Positions 14,742 through 24,235 of a stretch of 64,000 bases of DNA are shown piece by piece. The stretch comes from Polaribacter gangjinensis. Its GTDB lineage: Bacteria > Bacteroidota > Bacteroidia > Flavobacteriales > Flavobacteriaceae. The notes under the pieces were generated by a model that was not told where the DNA came from, did no database searches, and saw only the letters and a list, made by a program, of their open reading frames with translations. Positions within the stretch are counted from its first letter, which is position 1; each line of letters begins with the position of its first letter. The position numbers and the translations under genes were made by a program. The stretch covers positions 389,501-453,500 of the forward strand of contig NZ_CP150662.1 of assembly GCF_038024125.1 (NCBI RefSeq), in the 5' to 3' direction.

Positions 14742-17162
14742 ATGCAAAAAATAACCGTTTTTTTAGCCCTACTATGGATGAGTATGCCTGCTTTTGCTCA
14801 GTTTTTTACAGAGAAAACAGGAGATAAGTTGCAAAAAGGCATTAGCAAATACGAGGGATTTGTCAACTTTTATTATGATGAACAAACAGATAAAGTCTAT
14901 TTGGAGATTGCCAAACTCGACCAAGAGTTGTTGTATGTCAACGCACTTTCGCAAGGCATTGGCTCGAATGATATTGGTTTGGATAGAGGACAATTGGGTG
15001 ATGGTGTAGTGGTATTTTTTAAAAAAGCAGGCAATAAAATTTTGTTGGTACAACCCAATCAAAATTTCAGAGCCATTACCGATAATGTAGAAGAAAAAGA
15101 ATCTGTAAAAGAAGCTTTTGCCAAATCGGTGTTGCACGGATTTGTGATTAAAGAAGAAAAAAAAGGAGTGTATTTGGTAGATGCCACCGATTTTTTAATG
15201 CGTGATGCGCATGGAGTAGCAGCAACGTTGGCCAACAACAACCAAGGCAATTACAGTTTGGATAAAAGCAAAAGTGCTTTTTATTTAGACAGAACCAAAG
15301 CTTTTCCTAAAAATGTGGAGTTTGATGTGATGCTCACCTTTAGCGGCACACCCAAAGGCTACAACATCCGCAGTGTAACTCCGGATGCCAGTGCAGTAAC
15401 CGTACACCAACACCATTCGTTTGTGGAATTGCCTGATAATAACTACACACCCAGAAAATACGACCCACGTTCGGGTTCGTGGCAAATGACCTATATGGAT
15501 TATGCTACGCCCGTAAATGAAAACATCACCAAACGCTTTATTTACAGACATCGATTGGAGAAGAAAGATCCGAAAGCAGCCCTTTCAGAAGCGGTGGAAC
15601 CGATTGTGTATTATTTAGATAGAGGTACTCCAGAACCTGTAAGAACAGCCTTGTTAGAAGGCGGTAAATGGTGGAATCAAGCCTTTGAAGCAGCAGGCTA
15701 CAAAGATGCCTTTCAGATAAAAATGTTGCCCGAAGGTGCAGACATGTTGGATGTGCGTTACAATGTGGTGCAGTGGGTACACAGATCTACCAGAGGTTGG
15801 AGCTATGGCGCTAATATTTCAGACCCAAGAACAGGCGAAATCATTAAAGGACATGTAAGTTTGGGAAGTTTGCGCATTCGTCAAGATTATTTAATTGCTC
15901 AAGCTTTGCAAGCGCCGTATAAAAATAATTCCGTGGATGATGATTTTGCAATGCAACTGGCCATTGCTAGAATTCGACAATTGTCGGCACATGAAATTGG
16001 ACATACCTTGGGATTTGCGCACAATTTTGCGGCAAGTACCGTAGGCAGAACTTCTGTGATGGATTATCCGCATCCAAAGTTGGTACTGAAAGACGGCAAG
16101 ATTGATTTTTCACAAGCTTATGATGATAAAATTGGGAATTGGGATAAGGTAACAGTGGCGTATTCCTATCAAGATTTTCCTGAAGAAGTTGATGAAGATG
16201 CCGCATTGAATGCCATTTTAGACAAAGCCTTTGCGAGTGGATTGCGCTATTTATCCGATCAAGATGCACGACCTTCAGGAAGTGCCAGTGCTTATGCACA
16301 TTTATGGGACAATGGGACTACCGTTTATGACGAATTGCACAACTTGCTTGACATCCGAAAAAATGCCATTGCGGCTTTTTCTACGGACAATATCAAAACT
16401 GGCGAACCATACTCGGTCTTAGAAGATGTTTTTGTGCCTTTGTACTTTTTACACCGCTACCAAACCGAAGCAACTACCAAAATTATTGGTGGTTTAGACT
16501 ATACCTATGCCGTAAAAGGAGGGAAGGAAACCATTGTACAACTCATTGCAGGCAAAGAAGAGCGCAAGGCATTGCAAGCCATTTTAAAAACCTTATTGGT
16601 AGAGGAAATTGCCATTCCGAAAGAAAAATTGGCGCTTTTTCCACCAAGAGCTTACGGATATGACCGTAGCAGAGAATCGTTCAATAGCAAATTGGGCGTG
16701 GCTTTTGATCCGTTTTCGGCAGTAGAAACTTCTGCAGAAATGACCTTAGAAATGCTGTTGCATCCACAAAGACTTTCGAGATTGATTGCCCATAAAAGTT
16801 TGGATGCATCCCAATTAGGCTTGGAAGAACTGTTGGATGCATTGATGGCAAACACCTTTAAAAAGACGCACAAAGACACTTATTACCAAGAATTGCAAAA
16901 TATCATCAACCTTGAATTGTTAGAGCAAATGCTATATTTGTCGGCCAATAAAAATCAATATCCGCAAGTCAATGCCATTGTAGCTGCCAAATTGGAAGAA
17001 ATCAAACAATTGTTACTAAATTCCTCAGCCAAAGGAGCACAAAAAATGGTGGAAACTTCCTTTGTAAAAATGATGAACGATTTTGAGAAAAACCCTACTG
17101 GGTTTAAAAAATCAGAAGCGCCAAAAATTCCAGATGGTTCACCAATAGGCACCACTCATTAA
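14742..17162 (+). CDS. Secreted zinc-dependent metalloprotease (DUF5117-type)
   Basis: The 806-residue protein has a signal peptide MQKITVFLALLWMSMPAFAQ and so acts outside the cytoplasm. The metzincin-like motif HEIGHTLGFAHN near residue 413 gives the three zinc ligands and the catalytic glutamate. The layout, an N-terminal DUF5118/DUF5117 part, then the protease domain, then a helical C terminus, is that of a Bacteroidota zinc-dependent metalloprotease family of unknown substrate. The threonine aldolase gene follows after 12 bp, probably on the same transcript. No domain appears missing. Confidence 0.88.
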   Translation: MQKITVFLALLWMSMPAFAQFFTEKTGDKLQKGISKYEGFVNFYYDEQTDKVYLEIAKLDQELLYVNALSQGIGSNDIGLDRGQLGDGVVVFFKKAGNKILLVQPNQNFRAITDNVEEKESVKEAFAKSVLHGFVIKEEKKGVYLVDATDFLMRDAHGVAATLANNNQGNYSLDKSKSAFYLDRTKAFPKNVEFDVMLTFSGTPKGYNIRSVTPDASAVTVHQHHSFVELPDNNYTPRKYDPRSGSWQMTYMDYATPVNENITKRFIYRHRLEKKDPKAALSEAVEPIVYYLDRGTPEPVRTALLEGGKWWNQAFEAAGYKDAFQIKMLPEGADMLDVRYNVVQWVHRSTRGWSYGANISDPRTGEIIKGHVSLGSLRIRQDYLIAQALQAPYKNNSVDDDFAMQLAIARIRQLSAHEIGHTLGFAHNFAASTVGRTSVMDYPHPKLVLKDGKIDFSQAYDDKIGNWDKVTVAYSYQDFPEEVDEDAALNAILDKAFASGLRYLSDQDARPSGSASAYAHLWDNGTTVYDELHNLLDIRKNAIAAFSTDNIKTGEPYSVLEDVFVPLYFLHRYQTEATTKIIGGLDYTYAVKGGKETIVQLIAGKEERKALQAILKTLLVEEIAIPKEKLALFPPRAYGYDRSRESFNSKLGVAFDPFSAVETSAEMTLEMLLHPQRLSRLIAHKSLDASQLGLEELLDALMANTFKKTHKDTYYQELQNIINLELLEQMLYLSANKNQYPQVNAIVAAKLEEIKQLLLNSSAKGAQKMVETSFVKMMNDFEKNPTGFKKSEAPKIPDGSPIGTTH

Positions 17163-17174
17163 AAAAGACAACAA

Positions 17175-18194
17175 ATGATCATTGATTTAATTTCAGATAC
17201 GGTAACCAAACCCACACCAGGCATGTTGCAAGCCATGATGCACGCACAAGTTGGAGATGATGTTTTTAGAATGGACCCAACTGTCAATGCCCTGCAAGAA
17301 AAAGTAGCAGCACTATTCGGCATGGAAGATGCTTTATTTTTCCCCTCAGGAACGATGGCTAATCAGGCTGCCATAAAAATACATACCCAACCTGGAGATT
17401 TATTGTTTTGCGATAAGTATGCCCATGTGTACAATTACGAAAGTGGAGGAGCTGCTTTTCACTCGGGCGTAACTTGTAAATTGATAGACGGTTCAAGAGG
17501 CATGTTTACTGCAGCCCAATTGGCAGAAGTAACTTCGGGCAACCCAGAAATATACTTGCCCTTTGCCAAATTGGTATGCATTGAAAACACCACCAACAAA
17601 GGAGGAGGTGCTTGTTGGGATTTTAGGGAACTTGAAAAAATTCAGCAAATCACCAAAGACCGCAACTTGTCGTTTCATTTGGATGGTGCACGATTGTTCA
17701 ATGCTTTGGTTGCTAAAAACGAAACCCCGCAACAATATGGGCAACTGTTTGATACCATTTCTATTTGCTTTTCTAAAGGATTGGGAGCACCTATAGGCTC
17801 GATGTTGTTGGGATCAAAAGAACACATTCACAAAGCTTTGCGCATCCGAAAATTGTATGGAGGAGGTATGAGACAAGTAGGGTTTTTAGCAGCAGCCTGT
17901 GATTATGCGTTAGACCATCATGTGGAAAGATTGGCAGCAGATCATCAAAAAGCCAAAGAAATTGGGGCCGTTTTAGAAACGGTTTCGTGCGTAACCAAGG
18001 TAGAACCCATTGAAACTAATATCGTGATTTTTTATGTGGATAAAAGTATGGGTGATGCTAATTTTATCCAACAAATGAAAGATCAAAACATCTTGCTAAC
18101 CCCCATGGGAGATGGAAAAATACGCATTGTAACGCACTTAGATTACACTGATGAAATGCATGCTGTTTTATTGAATGCGTTGCAGAAATTTTAG
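17175..18194 (+). CDS. ltaE: Low-specificity L-threonine aldolase
   Basis: This PLP enzyme cleaves threonine or allo-threonine to glycine and acetaldehyde. The 339-residue protein begins [19 protein letters not shown] and contains [15 protein letters not shown] near residue 55, and the PLP-lysine region [18 protein letters not shown], with the HLDGAR motif before it. Its length equals that of known aldolases. It lies 12 bp after the metalloprotease gene, which is presumably an unrelated co-transcribed neighbour. Confidence 0.93.
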   Translation: MIIDLISDTVTKPTPGMLQAMMHAQVGDDVFRMDPTVNALQEKVAALFGMEDALFFPSGTMANQAAIKIHTQPGDLLFCDKYAHVYNYESGGAAFHSGVTCKLIDGSRGMFTAAQLAEVTSGNPEIYLPFAKLVCIENTTNKGGGACWDFRELEKIQQITKDRNLSFHLDGARLFNALVAKNETPQQYGQLFDTISICFSKGLGAPIGSMLLGSKEHIHKALRIRKLYGGGMRQVGFLAAACDYALDHHVERLAADHQKAKEIGAVLETVSCVTKVEPIETNIVIFYVDKSMGDANFIQQMKDQNILLTPMGDGKIRIVTHLDYTDEMHAVLLNALQKF

Positions 18195-18224
18195 TAAGAT
18201 TGAAGATTTTTTGTCTTTAATATA

Positions 18225-18254
18225 AATTTTGTGTAAAAACTATGACACAAAATT
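18225..18254. terminator. Hairpin between convergent genes
   Basis: A 10-bp perfect stem, AATTTTGTGT/ACACAAAATT, lies between ltaE and the convergent antitoxin gene. The T-run is poor, so termination is probable but not certain. Confidence 0.4.
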
Positions 18255-18330
18255 CATAAAGAAGCACAAAGTTTCACTAAGAAAATCTAAAATATATGAT
18301 TACACTTTAAACGTTTTGGTCAATAGTTTT

Positions 18331-18681
18331 TTATACGACATTAAATTCCGACTCGTTCATTTCCACACTAAAGCGAACATTTGCTTTTAATGCTTGGAAT
18401 ACTTTTAAAATCGTTTCTATTGTTACATTCTTGGTGTTTCTCTCCAATTTAGAGATTTGTGATTTTTGAACTCCAATTAATTCTCCAAGTTGTTCTTGAG
18501 TTAAATTCCGTTCTTTTCGAACAGATTTTATGATATCTCCAAGTACTTCCATTCGCAATTCAAATTCGTATTTGTCACGTTCTGGTGTTCCAATTTTTCC
18601 AATGTCCTTGTCCTTCATCTGGTCAAGTGTCATCATTTTCAAGTTTTTATACTTTGTTGCCATCATTTTAAGTTTATTCAT
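18331..18681 (-). CDS. higA: HigA-type antitoxin (XRE HTH)
   Basis: The 116-residue protein has a classical HTH, LTQEQLGELIGVQKSQISKLER, and a C-terminal segment of the HigA type. It should bind the toxin and repress the promoter upstream of the pair. Its start overlaps the toxin gene end by 8 bp; a start at Met6 or Met7 (18666 or 18663) is also possible. The toxin-first gene order is that of HigBA systems. Confidence 0.82.
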   Translation of the reverse strand: MNKLKMMATKYKNLKMMTLDQMKDKDIGKIGTPERDKYEFELRMEVLGDIIKSVRKERNLTQEQLGELIGVQKSQISKLERNTKNVTIETILKVFQALKANVRFSVEMNESEFNVV

Positions 18682-19006
18682 TAAAATATTCAGCTTTAAT
18701 TTTCAATGCTTTCTCAATTTCAGATTTCGGAACTTTACTCACTTTTTTAACCATTCCGTGTGTCGAAAGCACAAGTGTTTCTGTTTTATCCGTTTTGTCC
18801 CAAAAGGCAAATAGTCTGTATTGAATTCCCTGATATAGAGTTCTAAATTCCCAAATATCGTCAGTTAGTTTCTTAAAAAGCTTTGGGTCATTTTCTAATT
18901 TAGCTTTATCTAAATTATAGTAGATTTTTATTTTAGCTTTTGCATCTAGTTTTGACATAAACTCAATAGCTTGTTCAAGAAAAACTATTTCGAATTTTGG
19001 TTTCAT
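18674..19006 (-). CDS. higB: HigB-type toxin (RelE/ParE superfamily, Gp49-like)
   Basis: The 110-residue protein resembles the phage-derived Gp49-like/HigB family: DIWEFRTLYQGIQYRLFAFWDK followed by VLSTHGMVKKVSKVPKSEIEKAL are characteristic strands and helix. Such toxins are ribosome-dependent mRNA interferases. It is the first gene of the pair, with a -7 box at 19033-19040. Confidence 0.85.
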   Translation of the reverse strand: MKPKFEIVFLEQAIEFMSKLDAKAKIKIYYNLDKAKLENDPKLFKKLTDDIWEFRTLYQGIQYRLFAFWDKTDKTETLVLSTHGMVKKVSKVPKSEIEKALKIKAEYFNE

Positions 19007-19032
19007 TCAGTTTTATTGTCGCTTAACTATGG

Positions 19033-19040
19033 CAAAGATA
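19033..19040 (-). promoter_or_regulatory. higBA promoter, -7 box
   Basis: The minus strand reads TATCTTTG, an exact TAnnTTTG match 27 bp upstream of the toxin start codon. Confidence 0.5.
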
Positions 19041-19212
19041 ACAAAAAAGTTGAATTATATGGAAACATTTTGTTGCTTCCCTTCATTTCTGGCAACTATG
19101 TTATATCTGTAAAATATCGACTTTGAAACAATTGCTGATATCAAAAGGGTTTTGAAAACCTTGCAGGTATTAAATTTCGGAATTGAAACCAAGAAGGAGT
19201 CATATACTAAGC

Positions 19213-19827
19213 TTACATTTCCGATTCTAATTTTGCCAATTCTTTGTAGTTTCTGTTGAGTTTTTTCAACAAGATGCCATACAATAGTTGGTAAAATAGC
19301 CAGAATAGCCCAAGGAAAATAACGGTAGCAATCAGCATTAAGAAAACCACTAACAAAATTTGTTTGTTATTCAATCCGTCTATATTGATGTTGATAGTAG
19401 CAATTGTTACTACAATCATACAAAGAGCTAAATAACTTAAATTGAAAAACACATAATTACGCACTGTTTTACGAGTTTGTAAGATTTTTTTCATCAATAA
19501 TTTGGTAGAAGAAATGGTCGTAATTTTGATATAGTTTAAGTAAAACTGTGCTAAAAAATAGAATAAAATTGCATACGCTACAATTTGTGAATACAAAACA
19601 AAACTCTCTAAGCCCAAAGCTTCATATTGTTTGTAGGCTTCTTCCATATCCATAAAAAAATACAGAGAGTTCATAAAAATAAACTCTAAAATACCGATCA
19701 TAAAAATCCATTTTACAATCGAAGAAGATTTGGCATGCGCCATTTTGTAAATCTCTTGCGTAGAGAATTTACAGGGCATCTCCACCTGTTTGCTCCAAGT
19801 TTCTTTATATTTATCTAATAAATCCAT
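19213..19827 (-). CDS. Membrane protein encoded with ECF sigma factor
   Basis: The family is not recognised with certainty. The 204-residue product has four hydrophobic segments, near 40-60, 80-105, 125-150 and 155-185, and cytoplasmic charged ends. It starts 1 bp after the sigma gene stop codon, so the two are co-expressed. Membrane proteins in this position often act as anti-sigma factors, but no zinc-binding anti-sigma motif is visible. Confidence 0.72.
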   Translation of the reverse strand: MDLLDKYKETWSKQVEMPCKFSTQEIYKMAHAKSSSIVKWIFMIGILEFIFMNSLYFFMDMEEAYKQYEALGLESFVLYSQIVAYAILFYFLAQFYLNYIKITTISSTKLLMKKILQTRKTVRNYVFFNLSYLALCMIVVTIATININIDGLNNKQILLVVFLMLIATVIFLGLFWLFYQLLYGILLKKLNRNYKELAKLESEM

Positions 19828-19828
19828 T

Positions 19829-20323
19829 TTATGGGTTTAAAATTGCTTTTAACTTTTCTTTTGCTCTATTCATTTTCACACGCGCATTTACATTTGATAT
19901 CCCTAATGTTTCTGCAATTTCATGGAAAGGTTTGTCTTCTAAATACAAGAAAATCAATGCTTTGTCAATATCATTTAACTGATGGATGGCTTTGTATAAA
20001 GCTTCTAATTGTTTTTCTTCGGTATCATCGTATTCAACAGAAGAAATTTTAAAAGCCACCTCACTAAAATCATCAGTTTTCAGCGTTCTTGTTGATTTTC
20101 TGTACAAAGAAATTGCCGTATTTAGGGCAACTCGATACATCCAAGTGCTAAATTTAGCCTCACCACGGAATTTGGAATAGTTTTTCCAAAGTTGAATGGT
20201 GATTTCTTGAAACAAATCATTATGCGACTCTTGATCTGTAGTGTACATCCTACAAATTTTATGCGCAATATTTTGATTTTGTTCAAAATCTGATAAAAAT
20301 TCAGCCTCTAAATCGTTTTGCAC
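19829..20323 (-). CDS. ECF-type RNA polymerase sigma factor
   Basis: The 164-residue protein contains sigma region 2 (LFQEITIQLWKNYSKFRGEAKFSTWMYRVALNTA) and region 4 (IFLYLEDKPFHEIAETLGISNVNARVKMNRAKEKL). It recruits polymerase to a specialised promoter set. It stands first in a two-gene operon with the four-helix membrane protein and is divergent from the carotenoid regulator gene. TACGTTTG at 20355-20362 (minus strand) is a possible -7 box. Confidence 0.93.
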   Translation of the reverse strand: MQNDLEAEFLSDFEQNQNIAHKICRMYTTDQESHNDLFQEITIQLWKNYSKFRGEAKFSTWMYRVALNTAISLYRKSTRTLKTDDFSEVAFKISSVEYDDTEEKQLEALYKAIHQLNDIDKALIFLYLEDKPFHEIAETLGISNVNARVKMNRAKEKLKAILNP

Positions 20324-20378
20324 GCTAATCAGTTAGTTTTGAGTATTAGTAGCACAAACGTATAAAATGTTACAGATT

Positions 20379-20400
20379 ATTTTTTAACTATTTTTTAAAT
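20379..20400. promoter_or_regulatory. 11-bp direct repeats in the carH promoter
   Basis: ATTTTTTAACT (20379-20389) is followed immediately by ATTTTTTAAAT (20390-20400). The pair ends 12 bp before the -7 box of the carH-like gene, so it covers the -33 region. The AT-rich composition weakens the case. Confidence 0.35.
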
Positions 20401-20412
20401 AAAAAAAATGTC

Positions 20413-20420
20413 TAACTTTG
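20413..20420 (+). promoter_or_regulatory. carH-like gene promoter, -7 box
   Basis: TAACTTTG matches TAnnTTTG. It lies 21 bp upstream of the TTG start at 20442, arguing against a start at 20418, which would sit inside the promoter. Confidence 0.55.
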
Positions 20421-20441
20421 TTCACTTTAAAATCAAATACA

Positions 20442-21335
20442 TTGAACAGTATTAAGCAAGATTTCACGATCAAGGATTTAGAAAATATTTCAGGAATCAA
20501 AGCACACACCATACGTATATGGGAAAAAAGGTATAATTTGTTACAACCCAACAGAACAGATACCAATATAAGATACTATTCGCCTGAGAACTTAACAAAA
20601 CTCTTAAACATTGTTTTGTTAAACAATAATGATTACAAAATTTCGAAAATTGCAGCCATGACTGATGATGAGATTTTGTTGAAATCAAGAGAATTGGCAT
20701 TTAGCAACGCCATCAATGATGAGGCAATCAATTCGTTTAAACTTTCTATGTATCAATTTGATAAGATATTGTTTAACAATACCTACAATACCTTATTGCA
20801 CAAAAAAACATTCAGAGAAATTTTTAAAGACGTATTCATTCCGTTTTTAGAGCAAATAGGCATGTTGTGGCATACAGACACTTTATTGCCTGCTCATGAG
20901 CATTTTATATCTAATTTAATTGCTCAAAAAATTCTTTCGAACACAGAGAAATTACAATACAACATTACCAACACCAACAAGACCTATGTGTTGTTTTTGC
21001 CAGAAAACGAAATACACGAATTGGGCTTGTTGTATTTGAATTATGAGTTGGTATTGAGAGGCTTTCATACCATTTATTTAGGGCAAAGTTTGCCCTTAAA
21101 CAACTTGAATTACTTTATAGAAAGTGGTAGAGAAATTTGTTTTATCACCTCATTAACCATTCAACCTTATGATGATAAAATAGAGGAATACTTTAAAGAA
21201 ATTAATGATGTAATGGCAGGTACCAGTAATAAGTTCATTGCTACTGGACGCAAAGTTCAAAAAATAAGACACCTTGCATTGAGTCCCAATATACAGTTGC
21301 ATGACTCTATAGGTGATTTGTTAAAAGTCTTATAA
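20442..21335 (+). CDS. carH: MerR family regulator with B12-binding domain (CarH-like)
   Basis: The 297-residue protein starts with a MerR winged helix (DLENISGIKAHTIRIWEKRYNLL) and continues with a cobalamin-binding part. W143 is separated by nine residues from E153-H154, matching the W-x9-EH signature of adenosylcobalamin-binding CarH/LitR photoreceptors. E190-I-H192-E-L-G195 matches (E/D)xHxxG, whose histidine is the lower cobalt ligand. In the family, dark-form tetramers repress carotenoid genes and light releases them. A TTG start is inferred from conservation (MNSIKQDF) and from the promoter box. It precedes crtI in the same direction. Confidence 0.8.
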   Translation: MNSIKQDFTIKDLENISGIKAHTIRIWEKRYNLLQPNRTDTNIRYYSPENLTKLLNIVLLNNNDYKISKIAAMTDDEILLKSRELAFSNAINDEAINSFKLSMYQFDKILFNNTYNTLLHKKTFREIFKDVFIPFLEQIGMLWHTDTLLPAHEHFISNLIAQKILSNTEKLQYNITNTNKTYVLFLPENEIHELGLLYLNYELVLRGFHTIYLGQSLPLNNLNYFIESGREICFITSLTIQPYDDKIEEYFKEINDVMAGTSNKFIATGRKVQKIRHLALSPNIQLHDSIGDLLKVL

Positions 21336-21343
21336 ATTTCTAC

Positions 21344-21365
21344 AATCGTTACTAAATCGTTTAAT
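21344..21365. promoter_or_regulatory. Candidate CarH operator: 11-bp direct repeats
   Basis: AATCGTTACTA and AATCGTTTAAT are adjacent 11-bp units. They overlap the place where the -33 element of the crtI promoter should lie. A CarH tetramer is known to bind 11-bp direct repeats that overlap the promoter. A 15-bp palindrome, ATTTGTTAAACAAAT, follows at 21376-21390. Confidence 0.45.
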
Positions 21366-21372
21366 TAATGGC

Positions 21373-21380
21373 TACATTTG
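21373..21380 (+). promoter_or_regulatory. crtI promoter, -7 box
   Basis: TACATTTG matches TAnnTTTG and lies 16 bp before the crtI ATG, giving a short leader. Confidence 0.55.
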
Positions 21381-21396
21381 TTAAACAAATATACAC

Positions 21397-22860
21397 ATGA
21401 AGAAAAGAATATACATTATAGGTTCAGGTTTTTCTGCATTGGCAGCATCTTGTTACTTATCAAAAGAAGGATTTGAAGTGGTGGTTTTAGAAAAAAATGC
21501 CACTTTAGGAGGAAGAGCAAGACAGTATAAAAAGGACGGTTTTACCTTTGATATCGGTCCAACTTGGTATTGGATGCCCGATGTTTTTGAACGTTTTTTT
21601 GCTGATTTCGGCAAAAAACCAAGCGACTTTTATCAATTAGAAAAGTTAGATCCTGCATATCAAGTATATTTTGGTGTAGAAGATTCCATAACTATTGATG
21701 GAAATTTAGATACGATTTACAAAACTTTTGAAAAAGAGGAGCAAGGAAGTGCTGCCCATTTGCGCTCATTTATGGCTTCTTCAAAATCAAATTATGACAT
21801 TGCCATCAAAGATTTGGTTTACAAACCCGGCATTTCTCCATTAGAGTTGGTAACACCAAAAACAGTAACAAAGCTCAATCAATTTGTTTCTACCATCAGA
21901 AAAGAAGTCCGTAGAAACATTAAAAGCAACAAACTCATTCAGATTTTAGAGTTCCCAGTATTGTTTTTAGGTGCAAAACCCAGCAATACGCCTGCGTTTT
22001 ACAACTTTATGAACTATGCTGATTTTGGACTCGGTACTTGGCATCCAATGGGAGGAATGTATAAAGTAGTAGAAGGTATGGTTGCTTTGGCAGAGAGTTT
22101 GGGAGTAGAATTTAGAACCAACACCAATGTTGAAAAAATACAAACTGATGCTGCCAATAAAGTAACAGGTTTGGTGGTGAATGGAGAAGAAATTGAAGCA
22201 GATTTGGTATTGAGTGGTGCAGATTATCATCATACAGAGACTTTATTGAACGAAAATGTGCGTCAATATTCAGAAAATTACTGGTCTAAAAAGACTTTTG
22301 CGCCATCATCATTGCTTTTTTATGTCGCTTTTGATAAAAAATTGAGCAACGTTTGTCATCACACCTTATTTTTTGACAGCGATTTTGATGTGCATGCCAA
22401 AGACATTTACGATACGCCAAGATGGCCAGACAATCCCTTATTTTATGCGAGTTTTCCGAGCATGACAGACGATTCTTTTGCGCCTGAAGGTTGTGAAGCT
22501 GCCACTTTTTTGATTCCTCTTGCTCCTGGTTTGGAAGACACAGAAGGTTTGCGTGAACAATATTTTCAAAAAATAATTGTACGTTTAGAGAAATTAACCA
22601 ATCAAGATGTGCAAAAAAATATTATATTTAAAAAATCTTTTTGTGTGAATGATTTTGTAGAAGAATACAACTCATACAAAGGAAATGCTTATGGATTGGC
22701 GAATACCTTATTTCAAACAGCATTTTTAAGACCAAAAATAAAAAGTAACAAAGTAGCGAATTTATATTTTACAGGCCAATTAACGGTGCCAGGTCCTGGA
22801 GTACCTCCAGCCTTGATATCAGGAAAAATTGCTTCAGATTTAATAACGAAAAATCAATAA
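21397..22860 (+). CDS. crtI: Phytoene desaturase
   Basis: CrtI introduces four double bonds into phytoene to yield lycopene, using FAD. The 487-residue protein starts with the dinucleotide motif IIGSGFSALAASCYLSKEGF, then GGRARQY, and ends with the family signature LYFTGQLTVPGPGVPPALISGK. Its length is normal. It leads the crtI-crtB-crtZ run with its own promoter downstream of the CarH-like gene. Membrane association is expected. Confidence 0.95.
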   Translation: MKKRIYIIGSGFSALAASCYLSKEGFEVVVLEKNATLGGRARQYKKDGFTFDIGPTWYWMPDVFERFFADFGKKPSDFYQLEKLDPAYQVYFGVEDSITIDGNLDTIYKTFEKEEQGSAAHLRSFMASSKSNYDIAIKDLVYKPGISPLELVTPKTVTKLNQFVSTIRKEVRRNIKSNKLIQILEFPVLFLGAKPSNTPAFYNFMNYADFGLGTWHPMGGMYKVVEGMVALAESLGVEFRTNTNVEKIQTDAANKVTGLVVNGEEIEADLVLSGADYHHTETLLNENVRQYSENYWSKKTFAPSSLLFYVAFDKKLSNVCHHTLFFDSDFDVHAKDIYDTPRWPDNPLFYASFPSMTDDSFAPEGCEAATFLIPLAPGLEDTEGLREQYFQKIIVRLEKLTNQDVQKNIIFKKSFCVNDFVEEYNSYKGNAYGLANTLFQTAFLRPKIKSNKVANLYFTGQLTVPGPGVPPALISGKIASDLITKNQ

Positions 22861-22912
22861 TTATAGGTAAGTTATAGTTAAAAATAACCTCAGAAAATAT
22901 AAAAAAACACTT

Positions 22913-23755
22913 ATGAAAGAATTGTTTGACGATGTTTCTTACGGATGCAGTAAAATGGTTACTAAAAAATACAGTACCTCATTTTCGTTGGCAGTAAATA
23001 TGTTGTCGCCGAAAATAAGAGCTGATATTTACAATATTTATGGTTTTGTGCGCTTTGCAGATGAAATTGTAGATACGTTTCATGACTATAACAAAGCCGA
23101 ATTGATGCGTCATTTTGAGCAAGATTATTATTTTGCCAAAGAACAAAAAATAAGTTTGAACCCTATTTTACACTCTTTTCAACAAACGGTTCACAAATAC
23201 AATATCCCTGATGAAATGGTGCAAGCTTTTTTGAAAAGTATGAAAGCAGACTTGCACAAAACCGAATACAATACCAAAGAAGAATATGACGAATACATTT
23301 ATGGCTCTGCAGATGTGGTAGGGTTAATGTGTTTGAAAGTATTTGTAAATGGCGATGAAAAATTATACACAGAGTTGAAAGATGCAGCCATGCGTTTGGG
23401 CTCTGCGTTTCAAAAAGTAAACTTTTTACGAGATTTAAAAGACGATTTCGAGCTGTTGAATCGTTCGTATTTTCCGAATATCGATTTGGGAAAATTGGAT
23501 GCAGTATCAAAACAATTGATCATTGACGAAATAGAAGAAGATTTTGACTATGCCTATACAAACGGAATCTTAAAATTGCCAGTTGAAGCAAAATTTGGGG
23601 TGTACATGGCGTACAGGTACTATAGAAGATTGTTGAAAAAACTAAAAAACTTACCATCAGAAAAAATCATGGATACCAGAATACGAATTTCAAATCCAAT
23701 GAAAATCAATCTGTTAGCAAGAAGTTACGTTAAATACAAATTAAATATTATCTAA
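22913..23755 (+). CDS. crtB: Phytoene synthase
   Basis: CrtB condenses two geranylgeranyl diphosphates into phytoene. The 280-residue protein shows both metal-binding aspartate motifs: DEIVDTFHD near residue 51 and DLKDD near 183 within FLRDLKDDFELLNRSYFP. It follows crtI after 52 bp and its TAA overlaps the crtZ ATG (TAATG), indicating coupling. Confidence 0.95.
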   Translation: MKELFDDVSYGCSKMVTKKYSTSFSLAVNMLSPKIRADIYNIYGFVRFADEIVDTFHDYNKAELMRHFEQDYYFAKEQKISLNPILHSFQQTVHKYNIPDEMVQAFLKSMKADLHKTEYNTKEEYDEYIYGSADVVGLMCLKVFVNGDEKLYTELKDAAMRLGSAFQKVNFLRDLKDDFELLNRSYFPNIDLGKLDAVSKQLIIDEIEEDFDYAYTNGILKLPVEAKFGVYMAYRYYRRLLKKLKNLPSEKIMDTRIRISNPMKINLLARSYVKYKLNII

Positions 23756-24201
23756 TGTTGTACGCACTCATTACCCTTGGTGTTTTTATAACAATGGAAG
23801 GCGTTACTTGGTGTACGCACAAATATGTAATGCACGGTTTTGGATGGTTTTTACATGAAGATCATCATCAGCCAGGATATCCAACCGTTTTTGAAAAGAA
23901 CGATTTATTCTTTGTGATTTTTGCAATTCCGAGTATGTTGCTATTTATTTTTGGGTCAAATACACAATATACATTCTTGATATTTATAGGTTTAGGAATT
24001 TTATTATACGGATTGGCGTATTTTTTAATTCATGATGTATTGATTCATCAACGATTCAAATGGTTTAAAAATACCAATAATTGGTATTTGAAAGCGTTGA
24101 GAAAAGGCCACAAAGTACACCATAAAAACATGGGAAAAGAAGACAGTCAGTGTTTTGGAATGTTGTTTGTGCCGATTAAATATTTTAAAGAGTATTTATA
24201 G
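23755..24201 (+). CDS. crtZ: Beta-carotene hydroxylase
   Basis: CrtZ hydroxylates both beta rings to give zeaxanthin. The 148-residue membrane protein has the histidine clusters of the fatty-acid-hydroxylase fold: HKYVMH, HEDHH, HDVLIHQRF and HKVHHK, which bind a di-iron centre. Four hydrophobic segments are seen. Its start overlaps the crtB stop. No crtW was found, so ketocarotenoids are not predicted from this cluster. Confidence 0.94.
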   Translation: MLYALITLGVFITMEGVTWCTHKYVMHGFGWFLHEDHHQPGYPTVFEKNDLFFVIFAIPSMLLFIFGSNTQYTFLIFIGLGILLYGLAYFLIHDVLIHQRFKWFKNTNNWYLKALRKGHKVHHKNMGKEDSQCFGMLFVPIKYFKEYL

Positions 24202-24235
24202 TTTTATATACTTTATTTTTGTTAAAGTAACAATT

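Noticed and set aside
20418..20441. Longer start of the CarH-like gene
   Set aside because: It would begin within the -7 promoter box, and conservation begins at NSIKQDF.
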